Positions 9,153 through 18,061 of a stretch of DNA of 64,000 nt are shown piece by piece. Every line of letters begins with the position of its first letter. Positions within the stretch are counted from its first letter, which is position 1. The DNA is from WJMT01 sp964445575. GTDB lineage: Bacteria; Acidobacteriota; Aminicenantia; Aminicenantales; Aminicenantaceae. Where the stretch lies: positions 1 through 64,000 of the forward strand of contig CAYULB010000005.1 of NCBI GenBank assembly GCA_964445575.1, read 5' to 3'. Below the pieces are notes generated by a model. The model saw only the letters and a program-made list of their open reading frames with translations, made no database searches and was not told the origin of the DNA. A program made the translations under genes and the position numbers.

Positions 9153-9180
9153 TTGACAAAGACATTGTTTGTATTATAAA
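9153..9180 (+). promoter_or_regulatory. Promoter of the sugar locus
   Basis: Perfect TTGACA, a 16-base spacer and TATAAA, about 45 bases before the MFS permease start. Confidence 0.65.
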
Positions 9181-9226
9181 TTTTGTAAAATTCACTTTGC
9201 TAAGAAAATGAATAAACGAGGGAAAG

Positions 9227-10435
9227 GTGGGGCATAGAATTCGCCTCAGCTGCATGATGTTTTTGCAGTATGCTATCTGGGGAGCCTGGGCTCCAGTCCT
9301 GTCAGAGCACTTGATCAACAAACTGGGTTTTACAGGGACTCAAGTGGGGGCTGTTTATTCCCTTCTCCCTTTAGCAACTATTATCTCTCCCTTTTTGGGA
9401 GGACAGATTGCAGACAGGCATTTTCCTACGGAAAAAGTCATTGCTTTTTTACAGTTTTTTGGGGGAGGAGTCCTTATCTACACTTCATTTGTCTCGAATT
9501 ATTCCACCATGATTTGGCTGATGTTTCTCTACTCCTTTTTGTATGCGCCTACCCTGGCTCTTACCAACTCCATCGCCTTTATTAATCTCAAAGATTCGGA
9601 AAAGGAGTTTGGAATCATTAGGGTCTGGGGAACCATAGGCTGGATTGCAGCCGGACTCCTTTTGGCCGGGTGGAGAATGCTGGCGGAAACCCACCAGTTT
9701 TTGGAATTAAGAGGAGACACGCTGATGCTGGCGGGAATGTTTTCTGTTGTGATGGGGATCCAATCTTTTTCTCTTCCCCATACTCCTCCCAACAAGGAAG
9801 TCAAGAAACCCTGGGCTTTTTTGGAAGCCATGAAAATGCTTAAAGATAGGAATATTGCGGTCTTTATTGGGATTGCCTTTATTGTAGCCACAGAGCTGCA
9901 GTTCTATTATATATTGACCGCACCTTATTTAACTTCAAATGTCATTGGAATTCATTCCTCTATGGTTTCTGGGGTCATGGTGATCGCTCAGATCGCAGAA
10001 ATATTTGTGATGGCTGCACTTCTTCCTGTTTTTCTGCCAAAATATGGCATTAAGAAAACCATGATTATCGGAGTGTTGGCCTGGCCAGCTCGATATATAA
10101 TTTTTGTGATAGGTCAACCAGCATGGCTGGTCATTGCTTCTCTTTCCCTTCATGGGTTCTGCTATGTGTTTTTTTTTACAGCAGCTTTTATCTATATAGA
10201 CAAGATTGCCGCAAAGGACATAAGGGCCTCGGCTCAGAGCTTAATTGCCATTGTTACTTTGGGATTGGGAAATTTTATAGGAAGTATTTTTGCAGGATGG
10301 ATTCAGACCCTCTTTACTGAGGCCGAAGTGACAAACTGGAGAGGGGTTTTTGTAGTCCCTTCGGTGCTGACTGTGTTATGTGCCGTGGCGTTTATTCTGC
10401 TTTTTAAAGAAAAGAAAAAAGTTCGAGTTGATTGA
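9227..10435 (+). CDS. MFS sugar/nucleoside permease (NupG-like)
   Basis: A 402-residue inner-membrane protein with about 12 hydrophobic segments. The N-terminal RLSCMMFLQYAIWGAWAPVL is typical of the nucleoside:H+ symporter (NupG/XapB) branch of the major facilitator superfamily, which in many anaerobes has members that sit with sugar-oxidoreductase genes. The start is GTG at 9227 after GAGGG; an ATG at 9208 is in another frame and soon meets a stop. It is the first of three genes (permease, Gfo/Idh oxidoreductase, isomerase-DUF1080 lipoprotein) on one strand, so the cargo is more likely a sugar or keto-sugar than a nucleoside. The cargo is inferred from context only. Confidence 0.85.
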   Translation: MGHRIRLSCMMFLQYAIWGAWAPVLSEHLINKLGFTGTQVGAVYSLLPLATIISPFLGGQIADRHFPTEKVIAFLQFFGGGVLIYTSFVSNYSTMIWLMFLYSFLYAPTLALTNSIAFINLKDSEKEFGIIRVWGTIGWIAAGLLLAGWRMLAETHQFLELRGDTLMLAGMFSVVMGIQSFSLPHTPPNKEVKKPWAFLEAMKMLKDRNIAVFIGIAFIVATELQFYYILTAPYLTSNVIGIHSSMVSGVMVIAQIAEIFVMAALLPVFLPKYGIKKTMIIGVLAWPARYIIFVIGQPAWLVIASLSLHGFCYVFFFTAAFIYIDKIAAKDIRASAQSLIAIVTLGLGNFIGSIFAGWIQTLFTEAEVTNWRGVFVVPSVLTVLCAVAFILLFKEKKKVRVD

Positions 10436-10574
10436 AAGAACCTTGATAAGCTGTGGATTGCGAGTTGAAGATAAAAAGAAAGAAAAAACAAAGAAAAGCA
10501 AAATCAAAAGAGACAAATTATAATAAAAGAACGGCTTGTTTTTAAAAAAGTTCGTATCAAGGAGAGAGCAAGAT

Positions 10575-11825
10575 ATGGCAAAAAAAAGATTGGGCATAGG
10601 ATTCATTGGGGCCGGATTTATCACCCGGTTTCACATTCGGTCCTGGGTAGGGGTCCGGGATGCAGACATAATGGGAATAGCAGGCCGAAGTGAGGAGAGA
10701 GCAAAGCAAGCCGCAGACCTTGTTTCTCAGCTAAGGGTGGGAGAGGCCAGAGTGTACCCGACCGTCTCTGAAATGGTAGCCTCGCCCGCTATTGATGCGA
10801 TTTGGATATGCAGTCCCAATTACAATAGGATAGAGATAATGGAAGAGATTGTGCATGCAGTCAAGACAGGGAGAGGGGAGATTCTAGGCGTTGCCTGCGA
10901 GAAACCACTGGGCAGAAATGTTCAGGAGGCAGAAAAAATGCTTTCCTTAGCACAGGAAGCAGGTCTTTTAGATGGATATCTTGAAGACCAAATATTCTCG
11001 CCAGCTGTGGTTCGAGGAAAAGAAATTTTGTGGACCAGAGGGGCGGCAACTACAGGGAGGCCCTATCTGGCACGAGCTTCAGAAGAGCACGGCGGACCTC
11101 ATATGCCGTGGTTCTGGGAAGGAGCTCTTCAGGGAGGGGGGGTCATCAATGATATGATGTGTCATTCTGTGGAGGAAGCCCGATTCATGCTGACGCCCCC
11201 AGGAGCAGACAGAAGCCTTATAAAGCCCAAGAAAGTCATGGCGTATGCTGACTGTCTTAAATGGCAGCTGCCTCAATATGCGGAGGAGCTGGCACGAAAG
11301 AGCGACGGGAAAGTTGATTACTTGAACCGGCCGGCTGAAGATTTTGCCAGAGCCGTGATAGAATATGAAGGGGAAAATGGAGAAAAGCTGGTGGTTGAGA
11401 CCACCACATCCTGGTGTTATGTGGGAGCAGGATTAAGGCTGAGCATGGAGCTGTTAGGTCCGGAATACTCTCTTTCCATAAACACATTGGATTCGAACTT
11501 AAAGATATTTTTTAGCCGGAACGTTAAAGGGGAACAGGGAGAAGACTTGGTTGAGAAACAGAATGCGGAAACAGGGCTGATGCCTATTGTCAGCAGCGAG
11601 GAGATCGAATACGGGTACACGGATGAGAACCGGCATATGGTGCAGTCTTTTATTGACGGAAAACGCCCCCAGGAAAATTTTTCAGACGGGGTGGGAGTAA
11701 CCAAACTTCTTATGGCTGCCTACATGAGCATAGAAAAGGAAAAAACAGTTAGTTTTCCCCCAGAGGGACTGGAAACCTTTGTCCCCGCTGTTGCTAAAGG
11801 GGAATGGAATCCAAAAAAAAGATAG
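10575..11825 (+). CDS. Gfo/Idh/MocA family oxidoreductase
   Basis: A 416-residue NAD(P)-dependent sugar dehydrogenase-like protein. The N-terminal Rossmann fold begins GIGFIGAGFITRFHI, followed by AIDAIWICSPNYNRIEIM and the catalytic EKP motif in GVACEKPLGRN. The C-terminal half has the family's beta-sheet domain, with HGGPHMPWFWEGALQGGGVINDMMCHSVEEARF resembling the active-site stretch that contains the catalytic histidine. ATG 10575 follows AAGGAGAGAG at good spacing; an open frame to 10536 lacks such a site. No export signal is visible, so it is probably cytoplasmic. The next gene begins 12 bases later. Members of this family oxidise sugars or cyclitols at C3 or C1; the exact substrate cannot be told. 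Confidence 0.9.
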   Translation: MAKKRLGIGFIGAGFITRFHIRSWVGVRDADIMGIAGRSEERAKQAADLVSQLRVGEARVYPTVSEMVASPAIDAIWICSPNYNRIEIMEEIVHAVKTGRGEILGVACEKPLGRNVQEAEKMLSLAQEAGLLDGYLEDQIFSPAVVRGKEILWTRGAATTGRPYLARASEEHGGPHMPWFWEGALQGGGVINDMMCHSVEEARFMLTPPGADRSLIKPKKVMAYADCLKWQLPQYAEELARKSDGKVDYLNRPAEDFARAVIEYEGENGEKLVVETTTSWCYVGAGLRLSMELLGPEYSLSINTLDSNLKIFFSRNVKGEQGEDLVEKQNAETGLMPIVSSEEIEYGYTDENRHMVQSFIDGKRPQENFSDGVGVTKLLMAAYMSIEKEKTVSFPPEGLETFVPAVAKGEWNPKKR

Positions 11826-11837
11826 CAAGGAGGGATT

Positions 11838-13325
11838 ATGAAAAACTCAAAGCATTTGGTTTTCGTACTCATGGCTTTTTTAGTTGTGTCCTGTTTTAAT
11901 GGAGAACAGGCAGCAGAGGAAGAGGCGGGTTCACAGGGCGAACAGCGTTCCCAGTTTGAACGAATTCCCTATTCTGAGGTCAGGATCAAGGAAATTCCTT
12001 TTGCTGTTCAATGCTGGACTTTTCGAAAATTTTCATTCTATGAAGCCTTGGAAAAAATCAGCCAGCTGGGAATTAAATATGTTGAAGCTTATCCGGGCCA
12101 GGTGCTTGACAGGGAGACTCCTGATGTAAAATTTGATCACAATCTCAACCAACAACAGGTTGAGGAAGTCAAAAAGGCCCTGAAGAAAAATGGGCTTATC
12201 CTGATAAGCTATGGAGTGGTTAATTTTGACAATACAGAAGAAAGCATGGGACAGGTGTTTGAATTTGCTAAAAATATGGGAATCAGAACTATTGTCACAG
12301 AACCGGCCTTTGATGACTTTTCGCTTTTAGAAAAAATGGTGAAAAAACACAACATAAGAATTGCCATACACAATCATCCCGAACCATCCAAGTATGCCCG
12401 GCCAGAAACGATTTTAGAACATGTGAAAGGATTGGATAAAAGGATCGGAGCCTGCGCGGATACGGGCCACTGGATGAGAACCGGAGTCAATCCGGGGGAA
12501 GCCCTCCGGATGCTGGAAGGCCGAGTCATAGATGTTCATTTAAAAGACCTTAATGCATTTGGAGACAAAAAGGCCTATGATGTTCCTTTTGGCCAGGGAG
12601 AGGCCAATATCCATGATATCCTTGCTGAGCTGACACTTCAGAACTATTCAGGTGTTTTGGCTGTAGAACATGAGAATCCAGAGGAAGTGGACAACCCCTC
12701 TCCTTCCATAAAAAAGGGGATCCAGTATGTCCGCAGCATCACTTATTACAAAGGATATGAAGAAATCCTGGCTCAAAGCAATAGGCGGTATTCCAAGCAC
12801 GGCTGGAATCATTATGGACCGGGATATTTTATTCTTGATGAAAAGACCGGCATCTTAAAGGCTCAGGGAGGGATGGGATTGTTTTGGTATTCCCGGAAGG
12901 CCTATCAAGATTTTATCCTAGAGCTGGATTACAAATGCTTCCGGAAAGACACCAACTCCGGAGTCTTTCTCAGAGTGCCTGAAGTGCCTGTAAACAACAA
13001 TTATATCTATCATTCCTTTGAAATTCAGATATGTGACAATGAAGAGGATATCCATAAAACAGGAGCGGTTTATGATGCGGAAGCACCTGTCAAAGATGCC
13101 TTTAAAGAAACAGGGAGATGGAACCACTTTAAGATTATCTTTAAGGGCGACCGGATTCAGGTAGAGCTGAACGGAGAAAAAGTGCTGGACTGGACCGCAG
13201 AGCCGAGGGGGAAAGTGAGAGACTTTGCTGATAAGGGATACATCGGACTCCAGAACCACGACAGCCGTTCACCGGTTTATTTCAGGAATATTTTTGTCAA
13301 AGAGATCAAGCAGAATGGGATTTAA
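11838..13325 (+). CDS. Lipoprotein: sugar isomerase/epimerase fused to DUF1080 domain
   Basis: A 495-residue protein with a lipoprotein signal (VFVLMAFLVVSC). Residues about 50-295 are an AP-endonuclease-2/xylose-isomerase-like TIM barrel: FAVQCWTFRKFSFYEALEKI, IAIHNHPEP, GACADTGHWMRTGVN, VIDVHLKDLN and LAVEHENP supply the metal-binding His, Asp and Glu residues. Residues about 315-490 are a DUF1080 (3-keto-disaccharide hydrolase, concanavalin-like) domain: GMGLFWYSRKAYQDF, DTNSGVFLRV, WNHFKIIFKGDRIQVELNG and GYIGLQNHDS. AGGAGGG precedes ATG 11838. The export signal places both activities outside the cytoplasm, pointing to periplasmic processing of (keto)glycosides before uptake. Its end overlaps the convergent kinase gene by 20 bases. 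Confidence 0.9.
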   Translation: MKNSKHLVFVLMAFLVVSCFNGEQAAEEEAGSQGEQRSQFERIPYSEVRIKEIPFAVQCWTFRKFSFYEALEKISQLGIKYVEAYPGQVLDRETPDVKFDHNLNQQQVEEVKKALKKNGLILISYGVVNFDNTEESMGQVFEFAKNMGIRTIVTEPAFDDFSLLEKMVKKHNIRIAIHNHPEPSKYARPETILEHVKGLDKRIGACADTGHWMRTGVNPGEALRMLEGRVIDVHLKDLNAFGDKKAYDVPFGQGEANIHDILAELTLQNYSGVLAVEHENPEEVDNPSPSIKKGIQYVRSITYYKGYEEILAQSNRRYSKHGWNHYGPGYFILDEKTGILKAQGGMGLFWYSRKAYQDFILELDYKCFRKDTNSGVFLRVPEVPVNNNYIYHSFEIQICDNEEDIHKTGAVYDAEAPVKDAFKETGRWNHFKIIFKGDRIQVELNGEKVLDWTAEPRGKVRDFADKGYIGLQNHDSRSPVYFRNIFVKEIKQNGI

Positions 13326-14889
13326 CTTGATTGCGGAGTTCAAAAGGGTTTTCTCCTTTTTTTCCTAAAATACGCTGGGTAAGAGCCTGATAAAGCCGTT
13401 TCTGGAGTCTATATACAGGGACGGCCGAAGGGCGGGGCCTTTTTTTGGCTTTTTGGTCAAGGACCACAAAGGTGGAAGTCAGTTCTTCTAATGTTGTTTC
13501 TGTCCCCTTTTCCTTTCCCCAAACCCAGGCGGCATGAACCGCAGCCCCGAGAGCAGCACCTTCTCCCAGCACAGGAATGGTCTCCGCCTCAAAGATATCA
13601 GCAATGGCCTGCCTCCAGGCCTCGGATCGGGAAAGGCCTCCGGTAAGCCGGATTTGTTTGGCTTTGACCGGGAGGCGCTGAAATCCCTGGTAAAGATTTA
13701 AGACATGCCCTTCCAGAACAGCCCGGCACAGGGTGTGTTTGTTAAAATCTTTTAAACCAAAACCAAAGTATACGGGAGCAGCGAGAGGGAGGTCAGGAGT
13801 TCTTTCCCCTGTATACCAGGGAATCAATATCCGGCCTTGATTTCCTGGATTGGTTTGATGGATGATTCGGGTGAACTCTTCATGTGAGATTTTATGTTTC
13901 TTAAGAAGATGGTTGTATCCATTGGATAAGTTTGAAACACACAAGAGAGGGAGATAATTCCCTGTGCTGTCGCAGTAGCAGGCAATTTCGCCGGTAGGGT
14001 CTATATAAGGCTTTTTTAAAACGGCAAAAGCAGTTCCGCTGGTACCAAGGCTTACGGTTAATATTCCAGGATTTATGTTTCCCGTGCCCACAGCTCCGTA
14101 CATGTTATCTCCGGAGCCAGCATCGATTTTACATTCAGGAGAAAAGCCGAACTTTTTTACCAGCCGAGAGGAAATCGTCCCTATGGTACGACAAGAAGAT
14201 TTGACCGGAGGCAGCTTCTTGGTGAGGGCCGGGTCAATAGCCGAGATCACTTTTTTAGACCATCTCTTTGTTTTTGGATTCCACAGCGCGGTCCCGGAAG
14301 CGTCTCCAGGTTCCATGACCTTGATTCCTCCTGTGAGATGCCAGTTGATGTAATTGTGAACCACTAAGAAAGCATCGGTCTTGTGATAATTTTCCGGCTC
14401 ATTCCTCAGCAGGTGCAGGATTTTAGGCGCGGTGTAGCCGGGTTTTTGGCTGTTTCCCACTTCTTTGATCATGCCCTTTTTCCCGCCCACAGCTTGTGTC
14501 AGGATTTCACATTCCTCTGCAGTTGAAAAGTCATTCCAGAGCTTACTTCTTTTTCTGGAGAGTTTACCTTGGGAATCCAGAGAGACCAGACCATGCTGCT
14601 GTCCGGAAACAGAAATACACTTGATGTTTTTCTGGTTTGTTTTTGAGTTTTTGAGCCTTGTGAAAAGGGTCTCCAGTGCTTCAATCCACATAAGAGGGTT
14701 TGATTCAGAACTCCCCTCTTTCAATCCTTTTTCAGTGCCGTTTTGAGTGTGGTAGTGAGGCAGGTCTTGGTCGTAATTTATGGAGTCCACGTGGACGACA
14801 TTTTTTTCTTCCGTGTCCAGGATTAAGAGTTTGCATCCTTGAGTCGAGACATCGATTCCAGCAAAAAGAAGATCCTTCAAGTTTTTCAT
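13306..14889 (-). CDS. xylB: FGGY-family carbohydrate kinase (xylulokinase-like)
   Basis: A 527-residue FGGY sugar kinase. The N-terminal ATP/sugar site FAGIDVSTQGCKLLILD, CISVSGQQHGLV (the xylulokinase-type QQHG stretch), GSGDNMYGAVGTGNINPGILTVSLGTSGT and the C-terminal RLTGGLSRSEAWRQAIADIF fit D-xylulose kinases. It phosphorylates a ketopentose or similar sugar in the cytoplasm. It begins 16 bases after the NusG-II gene, so it appears to be the last gene of the rnf operon, an unusual partner. It also converges with, and overlaps by 20 bases, the sugar locus, whose product it may use. The substrate is not certain. Confidence 0.85.
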   Translation of the reverse strand: MKNLKDLLFAGIDVSTQGCKLLILDTEEKNVVHVDSINYDQDLPHYHTQNGTEKGLKEGSSESNPLMWIEALETLFTRLKNSKTNQKNIKCISVSGQQHGLVSLDSQGKLSRKRSKLWNDFSTAEECEILTQAVGGKKGMIKEVGNSQKPGYTAPKILHLLRNEPENYHKTDAFLVVHNYINWHLTGGIKVMEPGDASGTALWNPKTKRWSKKVISAIDPALTKKLPPVKSSCRTIGTISSRLVKKFGFSPECKIDAGSGDNMYGAVGTGNINPGILTVSLGTSGTAFAVLKKPYIDPTGEIACYCDSTGNYLPLLCVSNLSNGYNHLLKKHKISHEEFTRIIHQTNPGNQGRILIPWYTGERTPDLPLAAPVYFGFGLKDFNKHTLCRAVLEGHVLNLYQGFQRLPVKAKQIRLTGGLSRSEAWRQAIADIFEAETIPVLGEGAALGAAVHAAWVWGKEKGTETTLEELTSTFVVLDQKAKKRPRPSAVPVYRLQKRLYQALTQRILGKKGENPFELRNQVKSHSA

Positions 14890-14905
14890 GAGTCCGAAAA
14901 TAAAA

Positions 14906-15637
14906 TCAGCCTATGGATGTATCTATGAGGCTGGTCCTATCGATTCCAACAAGAAAACCATTGGGTGCACAGATAATCCGCTCGCCGGCCAATGATATAG
15001 GAGGTGTCAAGCAGCATATCTTATGACGGCAGGAAGAGTCCTTAACCCATGCTTTTCCATTATTTACTGACATCACGATGCGGCCTTGTTTGGCTTTGTA
15101 GAATTTTGTTTTGTTTGCATCGAGACGAAGGGAGTCTACTTTTTTGCCTTGGTTAAAGACAGAGATGGATTTTCCAATATAGCTGGTTTTGGCGCCGCTG
15201 AAGGAAGCGATGGTTAGGGTAGATGACAGCTCTTGTTTTTTGTTTATTTCCCTCCACAGGGAAAACAGGCTTTGAGAGCGGATGTCCCATGCTTTACCGT
15301 TTTTGGCCAGGGTAAACGATGGCCGGGTTTTATGTTTTAGAATTCTGAAGGAGAGAAAAAGGTCGGCTTCGTTTGGTACAGGAGAAAAAATCCAACCTCT
15401 TTCCCGGAGCTCCTTGATTATCTGCTTTTCATAAGGAGAAGACTTTAGCAGAGAGAATTTGTTTCCTTTATTTTGAGTGAGCTTTTTCAGCTCTTCCAGC
15501 AGGGCGGGGAGAAGGTGATGGGGAGAATCAGAAATCAAATACAGCGCCGTCGAAGAACAGGCTTTTTGAGAGCCGGGTAAAAATTGGCTTAGCAGCGGAA
15601 CAGAAGCTAGAGTTTGTATGAAATGGCGTCTATTCAT
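14906..15637 (-). CDS. NusG domain II-containing exported protein
   Basis: A 243-residue protein with a possible Tat-type start (MNRRHFIQTLASVPLLSQFLPGS). The middle part (about 30-150) is not recognised. From about residue 155, the NusG_II-like domain is clear: GRIVMSVNNGKAWVKDSSCRHKICC, then AGERIICAPNGFLVGI. Small extracytoplasmic NusG-II proteins are often found beside rnf genes and FMN-related genes, but their job is not established; the SCRHKICC cysteines may be functional. It overlaps the RseC-like gene by 8 bases and is followed 16 bases later by the FGGY kinase, so it belongs to the rnf operon. The N-terminal extension makes it longer than the typical member. Confidence 0.8.
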   Translation of the reverse strand: MNRRHFIQTLASVPLLSQFLPGSQKACSSTALYLISDSPHHLLPALLEELKKLTQNKGNKFSLLKSSPYEKQIIKELRERGWIFSPVPNEADLFLSFRILKHKTRPSFTLAKNGKAWDIRSQSLFSLWREINKKQELSSTLTIASFSGAKTSYIGKSISVFNQGKKVDSLRLDANKTKFYKAKQGRIVMSVNNGKAWVKDSSCRHKICCLTPPISLAGERIICAPNGFLVGIDRTSLIDTSIG

Positions 15638-16067
15638 GATGGTCTCCTTTTTTTATTATATCAATAATTTCAGGATAAAGTCTTGTTTTGTTTTTTCTGA
15701 AACTGCAAAAAAGAACAAATCCTGTGCCGGCAAGACCCAGAAGCAGACCCAAAACTCCTCCTGCAGAGGGGGAGAAGGAAAGGAAAGGGGCAATGTAATA
15801 GCCCACAAACATGCCGGAAACAGAAGCAAGCACCAACAAGCCGAACAGTTTGATGAGAGCTCTGGTGTATTTCTCTTCGGGGACATAGATGACCACTTCA
15901 TCTCCGGTGCCTGCCTGGATTGGGTTTCTCACCTGGATAAGCCCTTTTTCTGGTTCTTTGTTTGAGCAGATATGGCAGGCGGAGCACTTCGCACACCCAT
16001 ATAGACAGTTTAGCTCGACCTGAGCATAATTTCCCTGAAGAGCCACTATTTTCCCTTTATCCTTCAT
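15630..16067 (-). CDS. rseC: RseC/SoxR-reducing system family protein
   Basis: A 145-residue inner-membrane protein of the RseC/RnfX-associated family. The N-terminal domain has the cysteine cluster CLYGCAKCSACHIC (about 22-35), which could bind an iron-sulfur cluster. Then comes a small beta domain (GTGDEVVIYVPEEKYTRALI) and two membrane segments (LFGLLVLASVSGMFVGYYIAPFL and GVLGLLLGLAGTGFVLFCSF). RseC proteins accompany Rnf complexes; in E. coli rseC helps reduce SoxR. It overlaps rnfB by 11 bases and NusG-II by 8, so translation is probably coupled. Confidence 0.85.
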   Translation of the reverse strand: MKDKGKIVALQGNYAQVELNCLYGCAKCSACHICSNKEPEKGLIQVRNPIQAGTGDEVVIYVPEEKYTRALIKLFGLLVLASVSGMFVGYYIAPFLSFSPSAGGVLGLLLGLAGTGFVLFCSFRKNKTRLYPEIIDIIKKGDHHE

Positions 16068-16872
16068 TGGTTTCTTCTTTTCGGATTCGTCCGATAGCGT
16101 TGGTGGGGCATTTTTCTATAGCTTGAATTTTTTCTGGATCTATTTTTTTATAATCTTTGATAACAGCAAGGTTGTTTTCCAATACAATGGCTTCCGGACA
16201 GGCACGAACACAGATTCCGCAGGAGATGCAGGCGTTTTTACAAGCCTTTTTTGCCGAGGCTCCCCCGTCCAGAGAGCGGCAGAATACCATGATGTTTTGT
16301 GAGACAGGTTGAAGGTCGAATAAATTGCGGGGACAGGCTTCCACACATTTTCCACAGGCCGTGCATTTTTCTTCATCAACTACCGGAAGGCCGTCTTCCT
16401 CCATTGTTATGGCATCAAAGGGACAAGCTTCCACACAGTCTCCATAGCCCAGGCAGCCATAGACACACTGTTTGTTTCCCCCAATAATATGGGCGGCATA
16501 ACAGGTGGTGATTCCCAGGTAGGTGCCTTTGTTTTGAGCCGCTTTGTTGTCACCGCGGCAGTGGAGTCGGGCGACTTTTCTTTCTGCTTTTCCCGCTTCT
16601 GTGCCCATAATTTCAGCAACCTGTTGAGCGACCTCCTCGCCTCCTACCGGGCACCCGCTTGTTTCTGCTTTCCCTTTGGCCACAGCTTCAGCAAAAGCTC
16701 GGCACCCGGAATATCCGCAAGCTCCACAGTTTGCTTGAGGGAGAATTTCGGAAATTTTCTCTACTCTAGGGTCTTCCTCTACTTTGAGTTTTTGGTAGGC
16801 TATAGAAAGGCCTATGGAAAACAGCAGGCCTAAACATCCCATAGTCAGTATTGGTATCAGAACATCTATCAT
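16057..16872 (-). CDS. rnfB: Rnf complex ferredoxin subunit RnfB
   Basis: RnfB takes electrons from reduced ferredoxin and passes them to the complex. The 271-residue protein has one N-terminal membrane helix (VLIPILTMGCLGLLFSIGLSIAY), the 4Fe-4S domain CGACGYSGCRAFAEAV...C near 49-75, and several further CxxCxxCxxxC motifs: CLGYGDCVEACP, CTACGKCVEACP and CISCGICVRACP. The polyferredoxin tail is of the long, clostridial type. Its ATG overlaps the rnfA stop (ATGA). Sixth gene of the order C-D-G-E-A-B. Confidence 0.95.
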   Translation of the reverse strand: MIDVLIPILTMGCLGLLFSIGLSIAYQKLKVEEDPRVEKISEILPQANCGACGYSGCRAFAEAVAKGKAETSGCPVGGEEVAQQVAEIMGTEAGKAERKVARLHCRGDNKAAQNKGTYLGITTCYAAHIIGGNKQCVYGCLGYGDCVEACPFDAITMEEDGLPVVDEEKCTACGKCVEACPRNLFDLQPVSQNIMVFCRSLDGGASAKKACKNACISCGICVRACPEAIVLENNLAVIKDYKKIDPEKIQAIEKCPTNAIGRIRKEETNEG

Positions 16873-17444
16873 TTGATCATCCCTGAAAAACCAGAAAAGG
16901 CAAGCGCCATTATTCCGGCTACGATGAGTGCAATCCCCGCTCCTTTAAGAGGTTTGGGCACATCAGCGAGGTCCAGCTGCTCTCTTATGCCAGACATCAG
17001 AACAATCGCCAGGGTGAATCCTAAACCAGAGCCTACTCCAAAAACCACTGTTTCAATAAAATCGTAATTTTTAAGGGCAGCCAATAGGGCGAGCCCCATA
17101 ATGGCACAGTTAGTGGTTATTAGAGGGAGGTAAATACCGAGAGCCTGATAAAGCGGAGGGCTCATCTTTCTAATAAACATTTCCACAAGCTGGACTAAAG
17201 AAGCTATGACCAGGATAAAGGAAACAATTTGGAGATAGTCAAGCTCAAAAGGAATAAGGATCCAATGGTTTATCACCCAGGAAACAACCGCGGTCAGAGT
17301 CATGACAAAGGTCACGGCCATTCCCATAGAAAAAGCAGAATCTATTTTTTTGCTGACGCCGAGAAAGGGACAAATGCCTAAAAAATAATAAAGGACAAAG
17401 TTGTTGACGAGGATGGCAGCAATAAAAATGGTTAGAATATCCAT
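16869..17444 (-). CDS. rnfA: Rnf complex membrane subunit RnfA
   Basis: A 191-residue integral membrane protein with six predicted helices, homologous to NqrE. The conserved start ILTIFIAAILVNNFVLYYFLGICPFLGVSKK and the TTNCAIMGLALL stretch match the family, including the cysteines proposed to hold a cluster between RnfA and RnfE. Its start overlaps the rnfE stop (TAATG). It forms the membrane core that couples electron transfer to Na+ or H+ transport; the ion cannot be told here. Confidence 0.95.
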   Translation of the reverse strand: MDILTIFIAAILVNNFVLYYFLGICPFLGVSKKIDSAFSMGMAVTFVMTLTAVVSWVINHWILIPFELDYLQIVSFILVIASLVQLVEMFIRKMSPPLYQALGIYLPLITTNCAIMGLALLAALKNYDFIETVVFGVGSGLGFTLAIVLMSGIREQLDLADVPKPLKGAGIALIVAGIMALAFSGFSGMIK

Positions 17445-18061
17445 TATGTGCTCCTCGTCTTGGTCTTAGACTCTATTAATATGGCTATTCCCAGGAGGAC
17501 TCCCAGTGTTATAAAAGCACCTGCCGGGAGAATCATGATGATCCACGGCTTAAACCAAGAGCCCATGACTTGATATCCGAGGAATGTTCCGGACCCCAGA
17601 ATCTCTCTTATTGAACTCAGGACAAGTAAGGCCAGAATGAACCCAGTGCTCATTCCCAAGGCATCAACCAGGGAGCGGCCCACAGAATTTCTTGATGAGA
17701 AAGCTTCCTGTCTTCCCAGGATGATACAGTTAACTACGATCAAAGGGACATAGGGACCAAGGGCTTTGGATATAGGAGGGAAAAAGGCGGCTAAAAACCG
17801 GTCTGCTATGGTAACAAAAGAAGCAATGATGACAATGTAGGTGGCGATCCGCACTTGATTGGGGATCACCTTTTTGATTGAGGAAACCACAAGGGAACTC
17901 AGTATCAGTACAAAGGTAGTAGCCAGCCCCATGGCGATTCCGTTGATGACAGCAGTTGTCACGGCTAGAGTGGGACACATTCCCAGCAGTTGTCTAAAGA
18001 CCGGGTTTTCATCCCAAAGGCCTTTGAGATATTCATCTCCGATGCTTTTTTTAGTTGGCAT
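17444..18061 (-). CDS. rnfE: Rnf complex membrane subunit RnfE
   Basis: A 205-residue membrane protein, homologous to NqrD and to RnfA. Recognisable stretches are GLWDENPVFRQLLGMCPTLAVTTA and YVPLIVVNCIILGRQEAFSSRNSV. Pseudo-symmetric to RnfA in the complex. The start overlaps the end of rnfG by 11 bases. The last residues are polar (ESKTKTRST), as usual. Confidence 0.95.
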   Translation of the reverse strand: MPTKKSIGDEYLKGLWDENPVFRQLLGMCPTLAVTTAVINGIAMGLATTFVLILSSLVVSSIKKVIPNQVRIATYIVIIASFVTIADRFLAAFFPPISKALGPYVPLIVVNCIILGRQEAFSSRNSVGRSLVDALGMSTGFILALLVLSSIREILGSGTFLGYQVMGSWFKPWIIMILPAGAFITLGVLLGIAILIESKTKTRST

